Position numbers and translations under genes: made by a program
Part shown: positions 11,400 to 23,310 of the stretch, piece by piece
Layout: every line of letters begins with the position of its first letter
How positions within the stretch are numbered: position 1 is the stretch's first letter
The notes under the pieces: model-generated
Databases searched by the model: none
The model's input: only the letters and a program-made list of their open reading frames with translations
What the model was told of the DNA's origin: nothing
From: Cydia pomonella
Lineage: Eukaryota; Arthropoda; Insecta; Lepidoptera; Tortricidae
DNA length: 64,000 nt
Direction: 5' to 3'
Assembly (NCBI RefSeq): GCF_033807575.1
Contig: NC_084725.1
Coordinates: 1,089,001 to 1,153,000 of the forward strand

Positions 11400-12590
11400 G
11401 TCATATGTAATTCCTGATTTTGTGTATGTACTTCATTTTAATATATACTTTATTAAACTTTCGTTGGTATATTTTATGTAGATAAAGATTATTGCAGTAA
11501 CAGAATTTAATAACGAACTAGGTAGAAAACAATGCAATACATAAACACATAAATTGGATATGATGTGATCCGTTGAATGAAATTGACAATAAATAAAATA
11601 AATAAATAATTTTCTATCTCTAGGCATTGTGTGTAACTTCTAGTTGTGTCAAAATATCGGGAAATCAATAATATAAACAAACATGGTAAATATCTCATTT
11701 CTTTTTATAATGGTTATATATAGAAGGCCATGCAATTTTGTAACTCACTGTAATTTAATTAAATGTATCGTAAAAAAATGTTTTAATTCTACTGTAAAAT
11801 AGTACCTACTTTTTTAAAGGCTGGGCAGTAAGGGATTGCTTTAATTTTAGAACAAAACAGCGTTATTTTTTTTGAAAAAAATACCGGAAAATCTGACTTA
11901 CAAATTTGGACTTTCTTAGGTTCATTCTACTTAGAATCTTCTCCACCCTAGCATTAAAAAAGATATCCTAAAATATCCATACCATTACGTCACATTTTAG
12001 TGTGAAAAAAATTTCAATGTAAAACTAAAATTTCAATACAAATTTTCGGGTTTTTTTAGCACGAGGATTGATTATGCTAGTTATTCTGAGTTGGAAGAAC
12101 CCAAAAATATCATGATGTGTGAGAATCAGATTTTTAATATTTTTATGGAAAACGCTCATATTTCTCATAAAATAATTTATTAATAATAGGTACTTGATAA
12201 TACTGATAACAAAAAAAAAAAAATGAGTCTCGAACCCACACCCTCTTGCATGTATTTCCACGTACATACCGCAACGCTATTGAAGCCTACTCACGCTGTG
12301 CCAAATTGTCTACTACAAGGATCCCAGTACGACTGTTTGAATGTGTGAGTGATACTTAGAAATAGAGTCAAGAAACATTCTGTCGACATTAAGGGGTAGT
12401 TTTTGTACAATGAAGTGTTCAATGTTTGTTGTAATAGTTCAATATTTATTTAAAGAGTGCGCTAAACATAATTTACAGAATAGAAATACCAAGACTACTC
12501 CACAAAAAAAATTAAACTCAAAATTTGCAATTGTGGCGCCATCTAGTGAGGTTTAAGCTTTGGGTAACCTAATCGAACCACCTTAAGTAT
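11400..12590. other. No gene seen
   Basis: AT-rich sequence following the mariner remnant. The only patterned item is a reverse complement pair between ttaaggtggttcga (8525) and tcgaaccaccttaa (12573), too distant and short to call an element. Confidence 0.5.
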
Positions 12591-12599
12591 TATACCCCA

Positions 12600-12860
12600 T
12601 CCCCATATTCTCCTTGAGATAATGGACGAGGATCGGAACGTAAAAAGAGCGTACCTGGGTCGCCTAGCAGGAGGACGTCCTATCGGACGCCCTAGGTATC
12701 GCTGGAGCGACATAGTGGAGGCGGATCTGCGCGAGCTTTCACTCGACAATTGGCGAGAGGTCGCACAGGACCGAGAAAAGTGGTGCTGTCTTGTGTCGGA
12801 GGCCAAGTCTCATTTTGGGTCGCTGAGCCAACGGAGTAGTAGTAGTAGTAGTATTATACC
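12600..12860 (+). pseudogene. RTE-type LINE reverse transcriptase C-terminus with GTA-repeat tail
   Basis: Frame reads MDEDRNVKRAYLGRLAGGRP, then GRPRYRWSDIVEADLRELSL, NWREVAQDREKWCCLVSEAK. The GRPxxRW...NWxxVAQDRxxW signature is typical of the C-terminus of RTE-like ORF2 proteins. It ends in a (gta)n run. Only the last about 85 codons remain. Confidence 0.8.
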
Positions 12861-12923
12861 CCATAGAGGCTATAAAGGGCCTGTTTAAAATCTTCACGTT
12901 AACTTCTGCGGAGTTATTTCTTA

Positions 12924-13081
12924 GTGTAAGGCCTGAGTGGACGCTCGAAGCGGAGCGTTCGGCGGGGCGTGCGGGCTCACAAGCGATTTAAGCGTCGTGC
13001 ACTAAGGCCGCTCCTATACGTTTGCATTTGTTTAACATGTACGCCGCACGCCCAACTCGAGCGTCCACTCAGGCCTTACAC
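12924..13081. mobile_element. Harbinger-type MITE with TTA target duplication
   Basis: Terminal inverted repeats gtgtaaggcctgagtggacg and its complement at the right end, flanked by TTA at 12921-12923 and 13082-13084. The 158-bp interior is GC-rich and non-coding. A 3-bp TTA/TAA duplication is typical of PIF/Harbinger. Confidence 0.9.
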
Positions 13082-13324
13082 TTATGCTAAAAAACAAGTA
13101 TAGAAGCGGAATAATAGCAACAAAAACCAATGTTTGTACGACTTAAATGATGTACATTCACATTACGACGACAATACTATATGATGTAATTGACTACATT
13201 CATTTCATAGAAATTAATTGCCAAAACTTCCGATAGTTAAAAAAATTAGGGTTGTAACACAAACATTGTTAAAATATACCTATTTAATTTTTGCTCAATA
13301 ACAGTAATAATGGCGGTGGTGAAA

Positions 13325-13555
13325 TCCTGGCTAGTACCAATGAGTTTTTCGGAACTTATGTACGGAATTTCATTTGATATTTACCACTAGCTTTTCGGTG
13401 AAGGAAAACATCGCGAGGAACCCTGCATGGATGTATGCAAAGAAATTCAAAGGTGTATGTGAAGTCTCCAACCCGTATTGGGCCAGCGTGGGGACTATAG
13501 AGGAGGCCTGTGCCCAGCAGTGGGACGCACATAGGCTGCATTATTATATTTATTA
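13325..13555 (+). mobile_element. SINE fragment plus second SINE 3' end
   Basis: 13325-13415 matches the body of the 47,104 SINE (accaatgagtttttcggaac, cggtgaaggaaaacatcg). 13420-13555 ends ggcctgtgcccagcagtggg, a very common moth SINE tail. Probably one inserted next to the other. Confidence 0.65.
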
Positions 13556-14013
13556 TTATTAACGAACAGTAAAATCACATTGTCAGTATGATTGACGCGC
13601 CCTTACGCTATCGTTATAATGACACAATTGATACACAATCTTAATACAGAATATGTCAAATGTTTGTCATTAGAAATCGTGACTTATTTCATTACTAATA
13701 CGACATCATTTGGAATGATATCTTCCACATTTAAACCGTCGTACTCAGGTACTCACCCTCTGATATTTGGTTGAGACGAGACCCAATTTTCCAAGGTGAA
13801 GGACGCAACGTTTCTCGAGGCACTACCGGAATTCCAGATTAGACAAAAGCTGTTACGTTTTCACTGTTTACAGTATACATCTACGGCTCTCGTGGACGCT
13901 TCACGATTGGTTGGTTTTATTTAAGCAGCGGTGTGGTCGCACCTTTAAAGACACATAATAATTAATAAATAAGACGGAACATGAATAATTAACAAATATA
14001 TTATAGTCAATAT

Positions 14014-14541
14014 TAGGGAATGCAAACCGGTTTTAACCGAAACCGAAAAAACCGGTTAAAACCGGTTTTTTGACGGAAAACCAAAACCGGGTTTTTAGAA
14101 TTTGAAAAAACCGGTTTCGGTTTTATTCGGTTTTTTTATTTACCTAAGTTGCATGTTTTATTCATTATAAGGGTATAAATCGGTCCTAAACCGGTTGAAT
14201 CGACATCAAATCAAATAATGTGGTGTTGTGTTAGTTTGATCATTTGTAACGCTAAATGAATTTTTACGGTACAAAATACAAAAATACGATAGATTTAAAT
14301 AATATAAAGTACTTACTGGCAGTGGCAGGACATCCGTGCTGGTGTACGAATTGTATAGGAGTACTTTTTAATAAAAATGGGTATAAAAGGTCTTACTTAT
14401 AATTTTATTATGCGATGCGCTGTAGAAAAATTCCACGTAATCAATTATATCAATGGCAGCTTTAAAGTCTTTCGGTTTTTTTTTTTGGTAAAACCGAAGA
14501 AAAAACCGGTTTTGAAAAACCTCCGGTTTTTACATTCCCTA
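14014..14541. mobile_element. hAT-type MITE rich in AACCGG motifs, 8-bp TSD
   Basis: 528 bp with ends tagggaatg/cattcccta, flanked by the direct repeat gtcaatat (14006-14013 and 14542-14549). Subterminal regions are packed with aaccggttt variants on both strands. 8-bp duplications are diagnostic of hAT transposition. No transposase inside. Confidence 0.92.
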
Positions 14542-14727
14542 GTCAATATTTGTTCGTGAGTCAGGTGTTTTCTATGTAGGTATATAAGTATGAATTTACC
14601 TATTTTTGTGTATGTATATCGTCGCCTACTACCCATAGTAAAAGATTTGCTTGTCTGGGGCCAAGTCGATCTGTGTAGATGTAGAATTGTCCCCAAATAT
14701 TTAGTTTTTTTTTTAAATTACATATGT

Positions 14728-15028
14728 TGCAGTCAAAAGTGTGAACTGGTCAAAAGAACTTTTAACCGACAAAAACAGGCAAAACTACTTTTGACTGAGC
14801 ACGTTGGTCAAAAGTAGTTTTACCTGAAAATCATTGGTTAATAGTAATTGTGACTGTTACTATCAGTCAAAAGTACTTTTGACCGCAGGCACTCGACAAA
14901 AGCATTTTTGACTAAAAATAACAGGCAAAAATAGTTTTTCCCAAGGAGGTTGGTTAAAAGTACTTTTGACTGTCAGATTCCGTCATAAGTAGTTTTGACT
15001 GGTTGTCAGTCAAAACCCTTAAAAAGTT
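14728..15028 (+). repeat. Left terminal inverted repeat of integrase transposon
   Basis: Reverse complement of 19545-19845 over 301 bp with very few differences by eye. Internally made of about ten short palindromic motifs of the form gtcaaaagta.ttttgac, possible integrase binding sites. Confidence 0.95.
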
Positions 15029-15159
15029 AGTCCTTAATATGTAGCACCCCACTACCACTAAAAGTTAAAAAAAAAACCCCTACAATTAGAAACAAGTTTA
15101 TTATTAAATAATTAATAGGTACTCGTATAAAAAGTGTAATACAGGGCAAGTGGTGTCGT

Positions 15160-15500
15160 AAGTTTACTTAACATAAAACAATTTTCAAAGTCTCCAAGTG
15201 TCCAGAGGTAAGCAAAACATTAATCATAAAATAAGTACAACTCGAGTTCTAACAATATTAAACAACACGAAATAATAATCACAAAATAATCATCAGAGGT
15301 AAGCAAAACAATAATCATCAAATAAGTACAACGCAAGTTATAACAATATTAAACAACACAAAATAATAATCGTAATATTAAGTTTACTTAACATAAAACA
15401 ATTTTCAAAATCTCCATGTGTCCAGAGGTAAGCAAAACATTAATCATAAAATAAGTACAACTAAAGTTCTAACAATATTAAACAACACAAAAGTATTAAG
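15160..15500 (+). repeat. Direct repeats inside integrase transposon
   Basis: Three copies of agaggtaagcaaaaca.taa followed by ataagtacaac and caatattaaacaacac, at about 15204, 15294 and 15425. A flanking unit (aagtttacttaacataaaac) is present twice, at 15161 and 15380. Confidence 0.85.
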
Positions 15501-15809
15501 ACAATTACGTATTTCTTGCAAACAAAATAACCAGGCCTCGGAGTTTCTGTTGTTGTGTACGAGTAAGACGAAGGATTACACACGTTTTTGGGAGAACAAA
15601 ATTTTTTTTATTTTTTTTTTATTTTTTTTTTTTTATTTAGAACACAAACAGTCACATATACAAATGAAAAAAAAAAAACACACACACATAAAAAATGAAT
15701 AAGAATTGGATTTAAATTAAGTGTTAATATCAACTCCTAGTTTGCCTTCGTGTTACCGGTTAGAAAATCTCTGAGGCCGGAACATAACATAGAATACAGT
15801 GAAACAAGC

Positions 15810-16425
15810 AAATTCGTAATTCTTTTTCTAGAGCGAATCCCATTAGCTTTGTATCTCACAAACAATGCTCATTATCTGCATTGTTACCTGTGGCCAGAAC
15901 TGCCACTTCAAAATGAAACGCATAGTAATAAGTGCAAACAACTTTTTACTCAAGTAGTCTTTTGGTCAAAGGAGATAAGATTTAAGCTTGATTCACGCTG
16001 ATTCCGAACCGACACCGTACCGCGGCGTTTGTCAGCTGTTTTGTATAGAGAAGATCATGTGACCTTCTACGTTGCTGCCGGTGCTGGACATACAAAACAG
16101 CTGACAAACGCCGCGGTACGGTGTCGGTTCGGAATCAGCGTGATCAAGCTTTACTCTTAAACAAAGAGAACACAGAAGTTGGTCATCCCACGATGCGTAC
16201 TTCACTGCTCTTTCACATACGCAGTGACAAACATCTGTCTTATCTTTGTTTAAGAGTAAACCTTATCTCTTTTAGCTTAAATACTACTCTAGTAATAAGT
16301 TGTTTGCACTTAGTATGTCTTTAATTTGGAAGTTGCACCTTTGGCCACAAGTAACAATACAGATAATGGGTATTGTTTGTCGGGCAAAAAGTTAAGTGGA
16401 TTCGCTCTAGAAAAAAAATTACGAC
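15810..16425. repeat. Nested palindromes inside integrase transposon
   Basis: The outer arms pair attctttttctagagcgaatc (about 15817) with its complement near 16,400, plus the caaacaatg.tcattatctg stretch. Inside are an about 160-bp MITE-like hairpin (about 15978-16150; arms contain gattccgaaccgacaccgta) and an about 110-bp hairpin (about 16152-16262; arms tttactcttaaacaaaga). The layout suggests serial insertion of small inverted-repeat elements. Confidence 0.8.
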
Positions 16426-16555
16426 TATATAATGAGAACCTCGTAAATATGAAATGATTTTTTATTACTTACTTATTAATTATAACTTAATAATGTTAAA
16501 GGTATGATATTACGAGGCTGTCATTTTACAATGACGAATTATTTATTCGTACAAT

Positions 16556-16763
16556 TCAAACTATTATGGCACTTTGAATTACACAGCAACCCCTTTTTCT
16601 TGCAGAAACATCTGTTGTTTTTGCAGCCTGAAAACATACACATCGTGCATAACCTTGTCCTGTTCCAGTAGCGACGTTCTTTGCAACAGTTCGTAATGCA
16701 ATTGTCACGTTCGGCACCTCATGTTGTCGGAGAAACTTTTCTTCACACCCGTCGAATTCGGAC
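16556..16763 (-). pseudogene. Transposon integrase, exon 2 (cysteine-rich C-terminus, frameshifted)
   Basis: After a tttttttag acceptor the frame resumes SEFDGCEEKFL…IALRTVA…GTGQGYARC, as expected for the C-terminus of this family. A one-base deletion near 16,640 then diverts the frame. In the neighbouring frame the expected CKNNRCFCKKKG, then LLCNSKC cysteine cluster is intact. The protein encoded by this copy probably lacks its terminal zinc-binding knuckle. Confidence 0.72.
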
Positions 16764-17004
<241 letters not shown>

Positions 17005-18416
17005 CTACAGTATAATTTGTTCAAAATTCCACTCTTAGTCCCAATTTTGTATAACTGTTCTGAAGTTACTTCCAGTACAACTCCAATTACATTACGAAGG
17101 TCTGCCTTTCCTTTGTCTACGTCTGGAATCGGTATGATCAAATTGTCTCCGACTTTCAACGGTGGATGAGATTGATCACTTGCTGTTTTCATTCTTTTTG
17201 CTTGTTTTGCTAAATTGCAATGTGCTTTTTCTCTTGCTTCCAATATCATTGTTTCCTTACTGTTATGATTAATAGTTTCTTGTTCTACATTTTCTCCATC
17301 GTCATCGTCATCTTCATCTTCACCAACTTCTTCAGTGTCATTATTTTCCTGTTCATCTTGATTTCCTGCATTATCATTATCACTGAAGTTTCGATTTAAC
17401 TCTGTGATTGCAAGTTGCAATTCTTCTTCATTGTTCAATCCATTTATAATCTCTAAAGGAAACTTTGATGTTGTTAGTCCCACTTTAGGTTTAGTTCCAA
17501 ACATTGCTTGGTACGGAGACTGCTTTATCCCTGAATGAAATGCTCTATTTTTCATGAATTGAACAAATTTGAGACCGTTAGACCTGTTAGTACTTTTATT
17601 GTCGTGCATCCAAGATGCTAGCATCTTCTCAACATCTTGGTTAGCCCTTTCCACGGATCCTTGGCATTGACTATGACGTGGTTTTCCAGTAACAAGTTTC
17701 AACTCCGGCCAATATGATGCTAATTCTTTGATAACTGAATTCACACATTCTCTTCCATTGTCAGAATGCAGAATGCATGGCGCTCCAAAGGTCAAAAAAA
17801 TATCCATCAATTTATATGCAACTTCTGTAGCTCGTTTTGATGTCAATGGTCGCAGAATTACAAATTTGGTCAAATGGTCCTGATATACCATAATGAACTT
17901 ATGCCCGCGATCTTCTTGCGACTGCATATCAATAAGATCAACTTGGCAGCGGCTGTTCATTTCAGTGTGCAGAATTGGTTTCGATACTAAACCCCTATTT
18001 TTCTTACTCTTCTTCCTTTGACATACCTCACACATAGATAAATATATGGTAATCATCTCTTTTGTAATATTAGCGTATTTTTTTGCCGTTTCATTTTTAA
18101 GTCTATCGCGACCACCGTGTCCAATAGAAATATGAGCTGCATCAATTATATCGTAGATTTCTTCAGCCGGTAAAAAATATTTGAAAGGCTCTGTATTTGT
18201 GACTAACTTTTTTATACCACAGACTTCAATGACATTAAAGCGTTTAAGCCTACTATATTGTGTCGGCGATTTCTTTTCTTCGAATTTTGCGTCCTCCACA
18301 TCCATTGTGAATTTTTCAAAGTCTCGTTTTGGCATAACATTAAAATGTGTATCTTTCATGTCTTCAAGTGTTAAAATTCGCTGTAGAAATCTTTCTTTTC
18401 TCTCGTGTTCACTCAT
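17005..18416 (-). CDS. Transposon integrase, exon 1 (H2C2 and DDE domains)
   Basis: Start chosen at MSEHERKERFLQR (18416), because upstream in-frame sequence belongs to the nested hAT. Order: N-terminal segment; zinc-binding HHCC (HISIGHGG…CEVCQRKK); a DDE core with QVDLIDMQ, ILHSDNGREC and GSVERANQD (36 residues between the second D and the E by my count); an acidic linker (EEVGEDEDDDDDGENVEQE); and a C-terminal KVGDNLIIPIPDVDKGK domain like that of KRBA2-type proteins. It ends at GTKSGILNKLYC and an AG/gtac donor. It would cut and join transposon ends. Confidence 0.88.
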
Positions 18417-18439
18417 TGTTAATATTAAACACTTACAAG

Positions 18440-19470
18440 TAGAGTTGCCGCGAATAGTGTTTATAGCGAATAGTCGAATACCGATTAATCGCCATTCACT
18501 TTGGCGAATAGTCGAATAACTCGACATTACTATTCGACATAAAAAAAATACCTAATGTAATGTAAATAGATACCTAATGAAAGATGCGCTGATTCAACAA
18601 ACTGCACACGTTGATGATTTTAGAAAGGCGTTGATAGAAAATATGGAAGCCCGTTTTAACTTGGATGATCTATGCTTTACGAATACATATTACTTGTCGA
18701 CATTTTTAGACCCCCGCTACAAGAACTTTTACTTTGACGCTACCTAAGTTGAACGGATCCGTAGAGCTGCGCTCAGAGAAGGTCTTAGGCTTTCTTTAGA
18801 TGACGAAAATGATGATTCGGATCCAGAAACGGCATCCAAAAGGTCTCGTTTAGACAATGAAAGTGAGCATGATTCGGAAACTCATAAACTATTTTGGGCA
18901 TGTTTTGAAGAATCATGTGCTGAAGAAATCGCTAACTACATCGCATTAGCAAAGGCTGACAGAAAAATAAACCCATATGAATGGTGGGCTTTGAGTACCA
19001 ATAAGAATAGATTTCCTATTTTAAGTAAGCTTTCTAAACGATACTTAATCACACCAGCAAGCTCTGTTTATTCAGAAAGACTATTTTCTGAGGCAGGTTT
19101 AATTTACGAGGAAAAACGAAACCGACTTGCTCCAGAACGTGCAGAAAAAATTGTTTTTTTGCACCACAATCTGCCTCTGTTGGATTTTAAATATTAATTA
19201 AAAAGCCTTACTAATTTAATTTCATGAATATGATAGGCACAGGCACATATTACAGATAATAATTGATATTGTGTATTGTTTTATTAAGGAAAATAATAAA
19301 AAAAATGATTATTTTTAACTCATTAGTTCTTTTGTTCGTTAAAAGTTTATTTTCAACGACTATTCGCCGAATGCCGAATAATACTAGCTATATTCGGTAT
19401 TCGACGAATATCAAAAAAATGACGAGTAATGCCGAATACCGAATAATAGCGAGTATTCGCGGCAACTCTA
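18440..19470 (+). mobile_element. hAT element (1,031 bp) nested in integrase transposon
   Basis: Terminal inverted repeats tagagttgccgcgaata and its complement; perfect 8-bp target duplication cttacaag (18432-18439 and 19471-19478). Subterminal regions carry many attcg.cgaat repeats. It sits 24 bp upstream of the integrase ATG and so separates the gene from its own promoter region. Confidence 0.96.
18577..19197 (+). pseudogene. hAT transposase C-terminal part, deleted and interrupted
   Basis: Reads MKDALIQQTAHVDDFRKALI, ….STFLDPRYKNFYF, a TAA at 18745, then an acidic linker, YEWWALSTNKNRFPILSKL, TPASSVYSERLFSEAG and RNRLAPERAEKIVFLHHNL. The LDPRYK and PASSVYSERLFSEAG blocks are the hAT C-terminal dimerisation region. 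The catalytic N-terminal half is missing, so this is an internally deleted, non-autonomous copy. Confidence 0.92.
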
Positions 19471-19544
19471 CTTACAAGTCCTATAACAGTATTTAATTTA
19501 ATTTGTTTTATAAGCGTTTCTTAAAAAAAATTATCGACTAGCTT

Positions 19545-19845
19545 AACTTTTTAAGGGTTTTGACTGACAACCAGTCAAAACTACTTATGACGGAATCTGA
19601 CAGTCAAAAGTACTTTTAACCAACCTCCTTGGGAAAAACTATTTTTGGCTGTTATTTTTAGTCAAAAGTGCTTTTGTCGAGTGCCTGCGGTCAAAAGTAC
19701 TTTTGACTGATAGTAACAGTCACAATTACTATTAACCAATGATTTTCAGGTAAAACTACTTTTGACCAACGTGCTCAGTCAAAAGTAGTTTTGCCTGTTT
19801 TTGTCGGTTAAAAGTTCTTTTGACCAGTTCACACTTTTGACTGCA
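19545..19845 (-). repeat. Right terminal inverted repeat of integrase transposon
   Basis: Mirror of 14728-15028. High arm identity indicates recent mobility or gene conversion. Confidence 0.95.
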
Positions 19846-19849
19846 ACAT

Positions 19850-20025
19850 ATGTTGTATCATACATTTTGAGTGTATCATGACCGCTACCAGGTGATTGTT
19901 TTTTTTTTGCTGTACTGTTCGCTTTTTATATTTGTTCTATTAACACTTAGTTTTAAATCTTAAATGTTACTAACCATTGTGGACCATTATTGTCTGCTTA
20001 AATAAATAAATTGAAATGAATTGAA
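19850..20025 (+). mobile_element. LINE tail
   Basis: Ends tgtctgcttaaataaataaa then ttgaaatgaattgaat, a typical non-LTR 3' end. The integrase transposon lies immediately to its left. Confidence 0.45.
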
Positions 20026-20269
20026 TATGTCAGAGTAATGTTTGGACGTCCCTAAAAAAGTTTAGTGACCGATAGTATCTCTACATCCATCATTAAAACT
20101 ATAAATAACGTTGATTATTTCCTCCTTCCTAATGACAAATAAACTATCGACCATTGGAACATTTGGAACAAACGTATCGTATTTGCCCTCACACAGACCC
20201 GTATGTTGCAACCAACGTTTATCTAAGAAATCAGTGTAAAATGACAAAACTGCGTGACTTTCATTTAGA

Positions 20270-20465
20270 CAATATTATTTATACCTGGCGGGTGCTGCCT
20301 CTGCGTGCGTCCCATGACACGGGCAAGGGCAGCATCCGCTCCGTGTACCCCTTAAAAATTCATTAAACTGTCAAAAGGACATCTACATGTTGGCTTCGGC
20401 TCCGCGCACACCTCCCAAAGGTCCGGAACACTATTGTTTCATGATGGGAAAGACATACCATGGCA
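20270..20465. mobile_element. Dispersed repeat (ttggcttcggctccgcgcac family), copy 1
   Basis: Shares gggcaagggcagcatccgct, ttggcttcggctccgcgcac, cctcccaaaggtccgga and gatgggaaagacatac with 46,762-46,900. Class unknown. Confidence 0.6.
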
Positions 20466-20599
20466 TAGATTCAACGAAACAGTCGGGCCAAGCTTATTCT
20501 GCGCAGACTTTCCTCCGTGACAGAGTGTGGAGTGCCAATCCTATAAAAATATGACTTATAATGACATACTTTGTCACTTCAGTAGGCTGGAGCCAGGCC

Positions 20600-20725
20600 A
20601 GGAGCGCCGCGACAGCGACAGTAGGTACGTTCACGACATAGATTACCCGTCCCTCTCTAATTAATACAATTAGAAAAGAACGGGTAGTCTATCTCACGCG
20701 CGCGATACTGTCGCGACGCTTCTGT
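20600..20725. mobile_element. Small MITE-like inverted repeat
   Basis: gccgcgacagcgaca…atagattacccgt pairs with acgggtagtctat…tactgtcgcgac around an AT-rich centre. About 115 bp. Confidence 0.6.
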
Positions 20726-20749
20726 GCTAAGTAAGAGGGGAAATGCATT

Positions 20750-22515
20750 ACGCATACCACCCAGGCGCGGGGACGGGCCTGGGGTGGTTATGTGGGACTC
20801 CCATATAGGCTGATGAGACCCATGGTTTACCCACTAAAACCCCTCTGTTGCCGCCTCAGTGCTATAGGGCGAGGTCCCAGGAACGCCGAAGTACTCTTCC
20901 GCGACCTCGCCAGCGACCGTCCGTACTCGGACTCGACTCGTGGAAACACCCCTCCACCTCAGTGAGCGCGTTGATAAACGTCGCGCCCGCCCACGCGGGG
21001 ACCCTAGTGTAGGCGGCAGATGTCCCCGAGCCTGCCGCCCACAGGTACCCTTATGGGGATAATCGGCGGTCGTATGCCAACCGCCGCCGCCCCACGCGCT
21101 TGCGGCGCATTGGCTGAGAGGCCGGATCCTCCTCCCTGCCGCGCTCCGCCGCCTCCTTCTGCGCCATCACGTCCTCGCAGAAGGAGGCTACAGCTTCCCA
21201 TCGCCTCTCCCCACCAATCATGGCTCTTACCACCGCAGGCAAGGAAAGGTCTCTACCTACTACAGCCACGAGTGCGGCCCGCTGCTCTGCCCACGCTGGG
21301 CACACCGCCAGCGTGTGTAACGCCGTATCTTCAGCGTCGCCGCAGTCGTGACACTGCATTGTCGGTTCCCGTCCCGCCCTCCTACACAGGTATCTCCCGA
21401 AGCAACCATGCCCCGAGAGGACCTGGGTAAGGTGGAAGGAGAGGAGCCCCCCCTTTCTTCCGATCCATCTCTCCAGGACAGGTCGAATGGCTTCGATGGT
21501 CCAGTGGCCGGCGCTAGGCGCCTCCAGTCGCTCTTTCCACTTCTGGAGGAGCACTCGACGGGAGTCAAGTCTCCACCGTCTGACCTCCTCCAGAGGTGGT
21601 TGGACCCCCCTGGCCCGCGCCTCGGTGACACGCCAATAAATATCAGCTAACACCGCTGCGTCGAGGTCCCAAGGCGGAGTCCCCGCCAACACGCACGCTG
21701 CCCCGTGGGAGACGCTGCGATACGCCCTCGCCATCCTGACCGCCATGACCCGCTGCGGCCTTCGCAATTGGGCCTTATTTTCGGCGGTCAGGGAATCGGC
21801 CCAGATGGGCGCGCCGTACAGGGCCATCGACCGCACCACCCCCGCGTACAGTTTCCTACCGCCCACGTTCGGCCCGCCGACGTTGGGTAGAAGTCGGCTA
21901 AGAGCCGACGCCGCCCCTATTAGTTTGGGAGCAAGGCCCTCAAAGTGTTTTTTGAACGTCCAACGGCTGTCAAGGACTATGCCCAGGTACCGCATTGTCG
22001 ACTTGACCGTGATGGACGCTCCCCCCACTATTAGGCTAGAACCCGCCGGAGGGGCCTTCCGGGGCCCATGGAAACACAGGGCCTCAGATTTGTTCAAAGC
22101 CACCTCCAGCCCCAGCCTCCTAATTCGGGCCACAACTGACGCCACTCCCGCCGTGGCCCGAATTGATGCCTCCCTGAAGGTGCTGCCGCGAGCCGTCACC
22201 AGAGTATCGTCGGCGTAACAGGTCACGCTGACCCCCGGCAAGTTGGCCCCCCTCAACACCCAGTCGTATCCGATGTTCCACAGGAGTGGTCCTAGAACAG
22301 ACCCCTGTGGAACGCCACACGACAGCTCCTTCTCCTCCCAATCACCGCGCGCAGGGTACCTGACGGTTCTATCGGTGAGATAATCCTCCACCGTCTTCCG
22401 CAGATACTCTGGCACGACATGGCGCCTCAGTGCAGCCTTGATGCAAGCCCAAGGCAGGGAGTTAAATGCGTTGGCGATGTCAAGAGACACCGCCAAAACC
22501 ACAAGGGTCAGAATT
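20750..22515 (-). mobile_element. 5'-truncated R1-like non-LTR retrotransposon
   Basis: A GC-rich island on the minus strand comprises the reverse transcriptase C-terminal two thirds plus an about 300-bp 3' UTR (to about 20,750). The left edge is diffuse, and the break in the coding part at about 22,510 marks 5' truncation. Confidence 0.85.
21051..22502 (-). pseudogene. R1-like reverse transcriptase, N-terminally truncated
   Basis: 483 codons open. SLDIANAFNSLPW, GVPQGSVLGPLLW, CYADDTLV and MRYLGIVLDSRW are RT motifs in the style of R1/TRAS-clade elements. The C-terminal CHDCGDAEDTALHTLAVC is the expected zinc knuckle. There is an in-frame repeat PNVGGPNVGG. The endonuclease domain and the first RT motifs are absent, so it cannot work alone. 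Codon use is GC-rich, unlike the surroundings. Confidence 0.93.
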
Positions 22516-22529
22516 AGCCTGCTCTAACT

Positions 22530-23130
22530 CTAGATAACTTTTATTGTCCACAGACTCCTACACTACTACTATACACCGTGTTTTTTTTGATTGCCGTTAA
22601 TTTCAATGGTGCATTCCTGAGCTTAAATTAAGTAACTTTCTCAACGACACTGGTATTCTAATTTAATCCATTTCAGAGGCTCGAAGCTCCATGTTATAAG
22701 GCCCTTAAGAGTGTATACGCTTGTCTTAAGGCCTGTTTACATATTGACTACTAAACGTAAGTACTATCTCGGACGATCGATGTTCGAAATGACATTGATA
22801 TGTCATAGTTTTCAATTGTTTGGTTGAATTAAATGTAATGTTTGTGTTACAGTAACGCTATATGCAACATTTAATTACATTTTATAAGAAAAATATATGT
22901 AAAAAAAAAAAAAACTTAAAATTAACTATGCCATTTAGTTTCCTTAAACGTACTAATACCCATACCCCGGAGTTAACGGAATTAAAAACACGGTGTATAT
23001 TCAATAATTGTTTGAATAATCGAGTCACATGGGTTTGTTTTCAAAATAGAGATCAAAAGTTAGCCCAAGGCCATGAAAAATGCCACCACAATCAGACCTT
23101 AAAGCAAAGTAAATTCAAAAATCAGTAACG
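22530..23130. other. No gene seen
   Basis: AT-rich sequence between the R1-like element and the small ORF, with an A run near 22,902 and no recognisable protein. Confidence 0.5.
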
Positions 23131-23142
23131 GACGACTCGCAG

Positions 23143-23310
23143 ATGGTTATAAGTGATAAAAAGAAATGGTACTTTGTCGTGTTCATAGTGCTAGTGCTCA
23201 GTTGCTACCTTATAGACGTGAAGCGCTTGTGGTATAAGGTGTTGTGCAATTTGTTTTATTTCGTGTGCGATATGTTGAAGCTGCTTATAAAGCTGGTCGA
23301 GCTGTATTGA
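23143..23310 (+). CDS. Candidate 55-residue membrane micropeptide ORF
   Basis: I do not recognise this protein. ATG to TGA gives 55 residues: MVISDKKKW, then one strongly hydrophobic segment (about residues 9-24, WYFVVFIVLVLSCYLI), then a basic/amphipathic C-terminal half ending KLVELY. By hand count 35 of 55 sense codons end in G or C, unusual for this AT-rich sequence and consistent with coding selection. A consensus donor (g/gtaagt at 23335/23336) lies 25 nt after the stop. The segment could therefore be an exon of a small-ORF transcript or a non-coding 5' exon of Itpr with an upstream ORF. It could also be chance. No homology can be tested here. Confidence 0.35.
   Translation: MVISDKKKWYFVVFIVLVLSCYLIDVKRLWYKVLCNLFYFVCDMLKLLIKLVELY

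Noticed and set aside
8524..12588. A 4-kb transposon bounded by ttaaggtggttcga inverted ends
   Set aside because: Only 14 bp match, no target duplication is visible, and the interior holds unrelated elements; more likely two separate fragments.
21020..22218. Plus-strand proline- and arginine-rich ORFs
   Set aside because: GC-rich shadows of the minus-strand R1-like reverse transcriptase.
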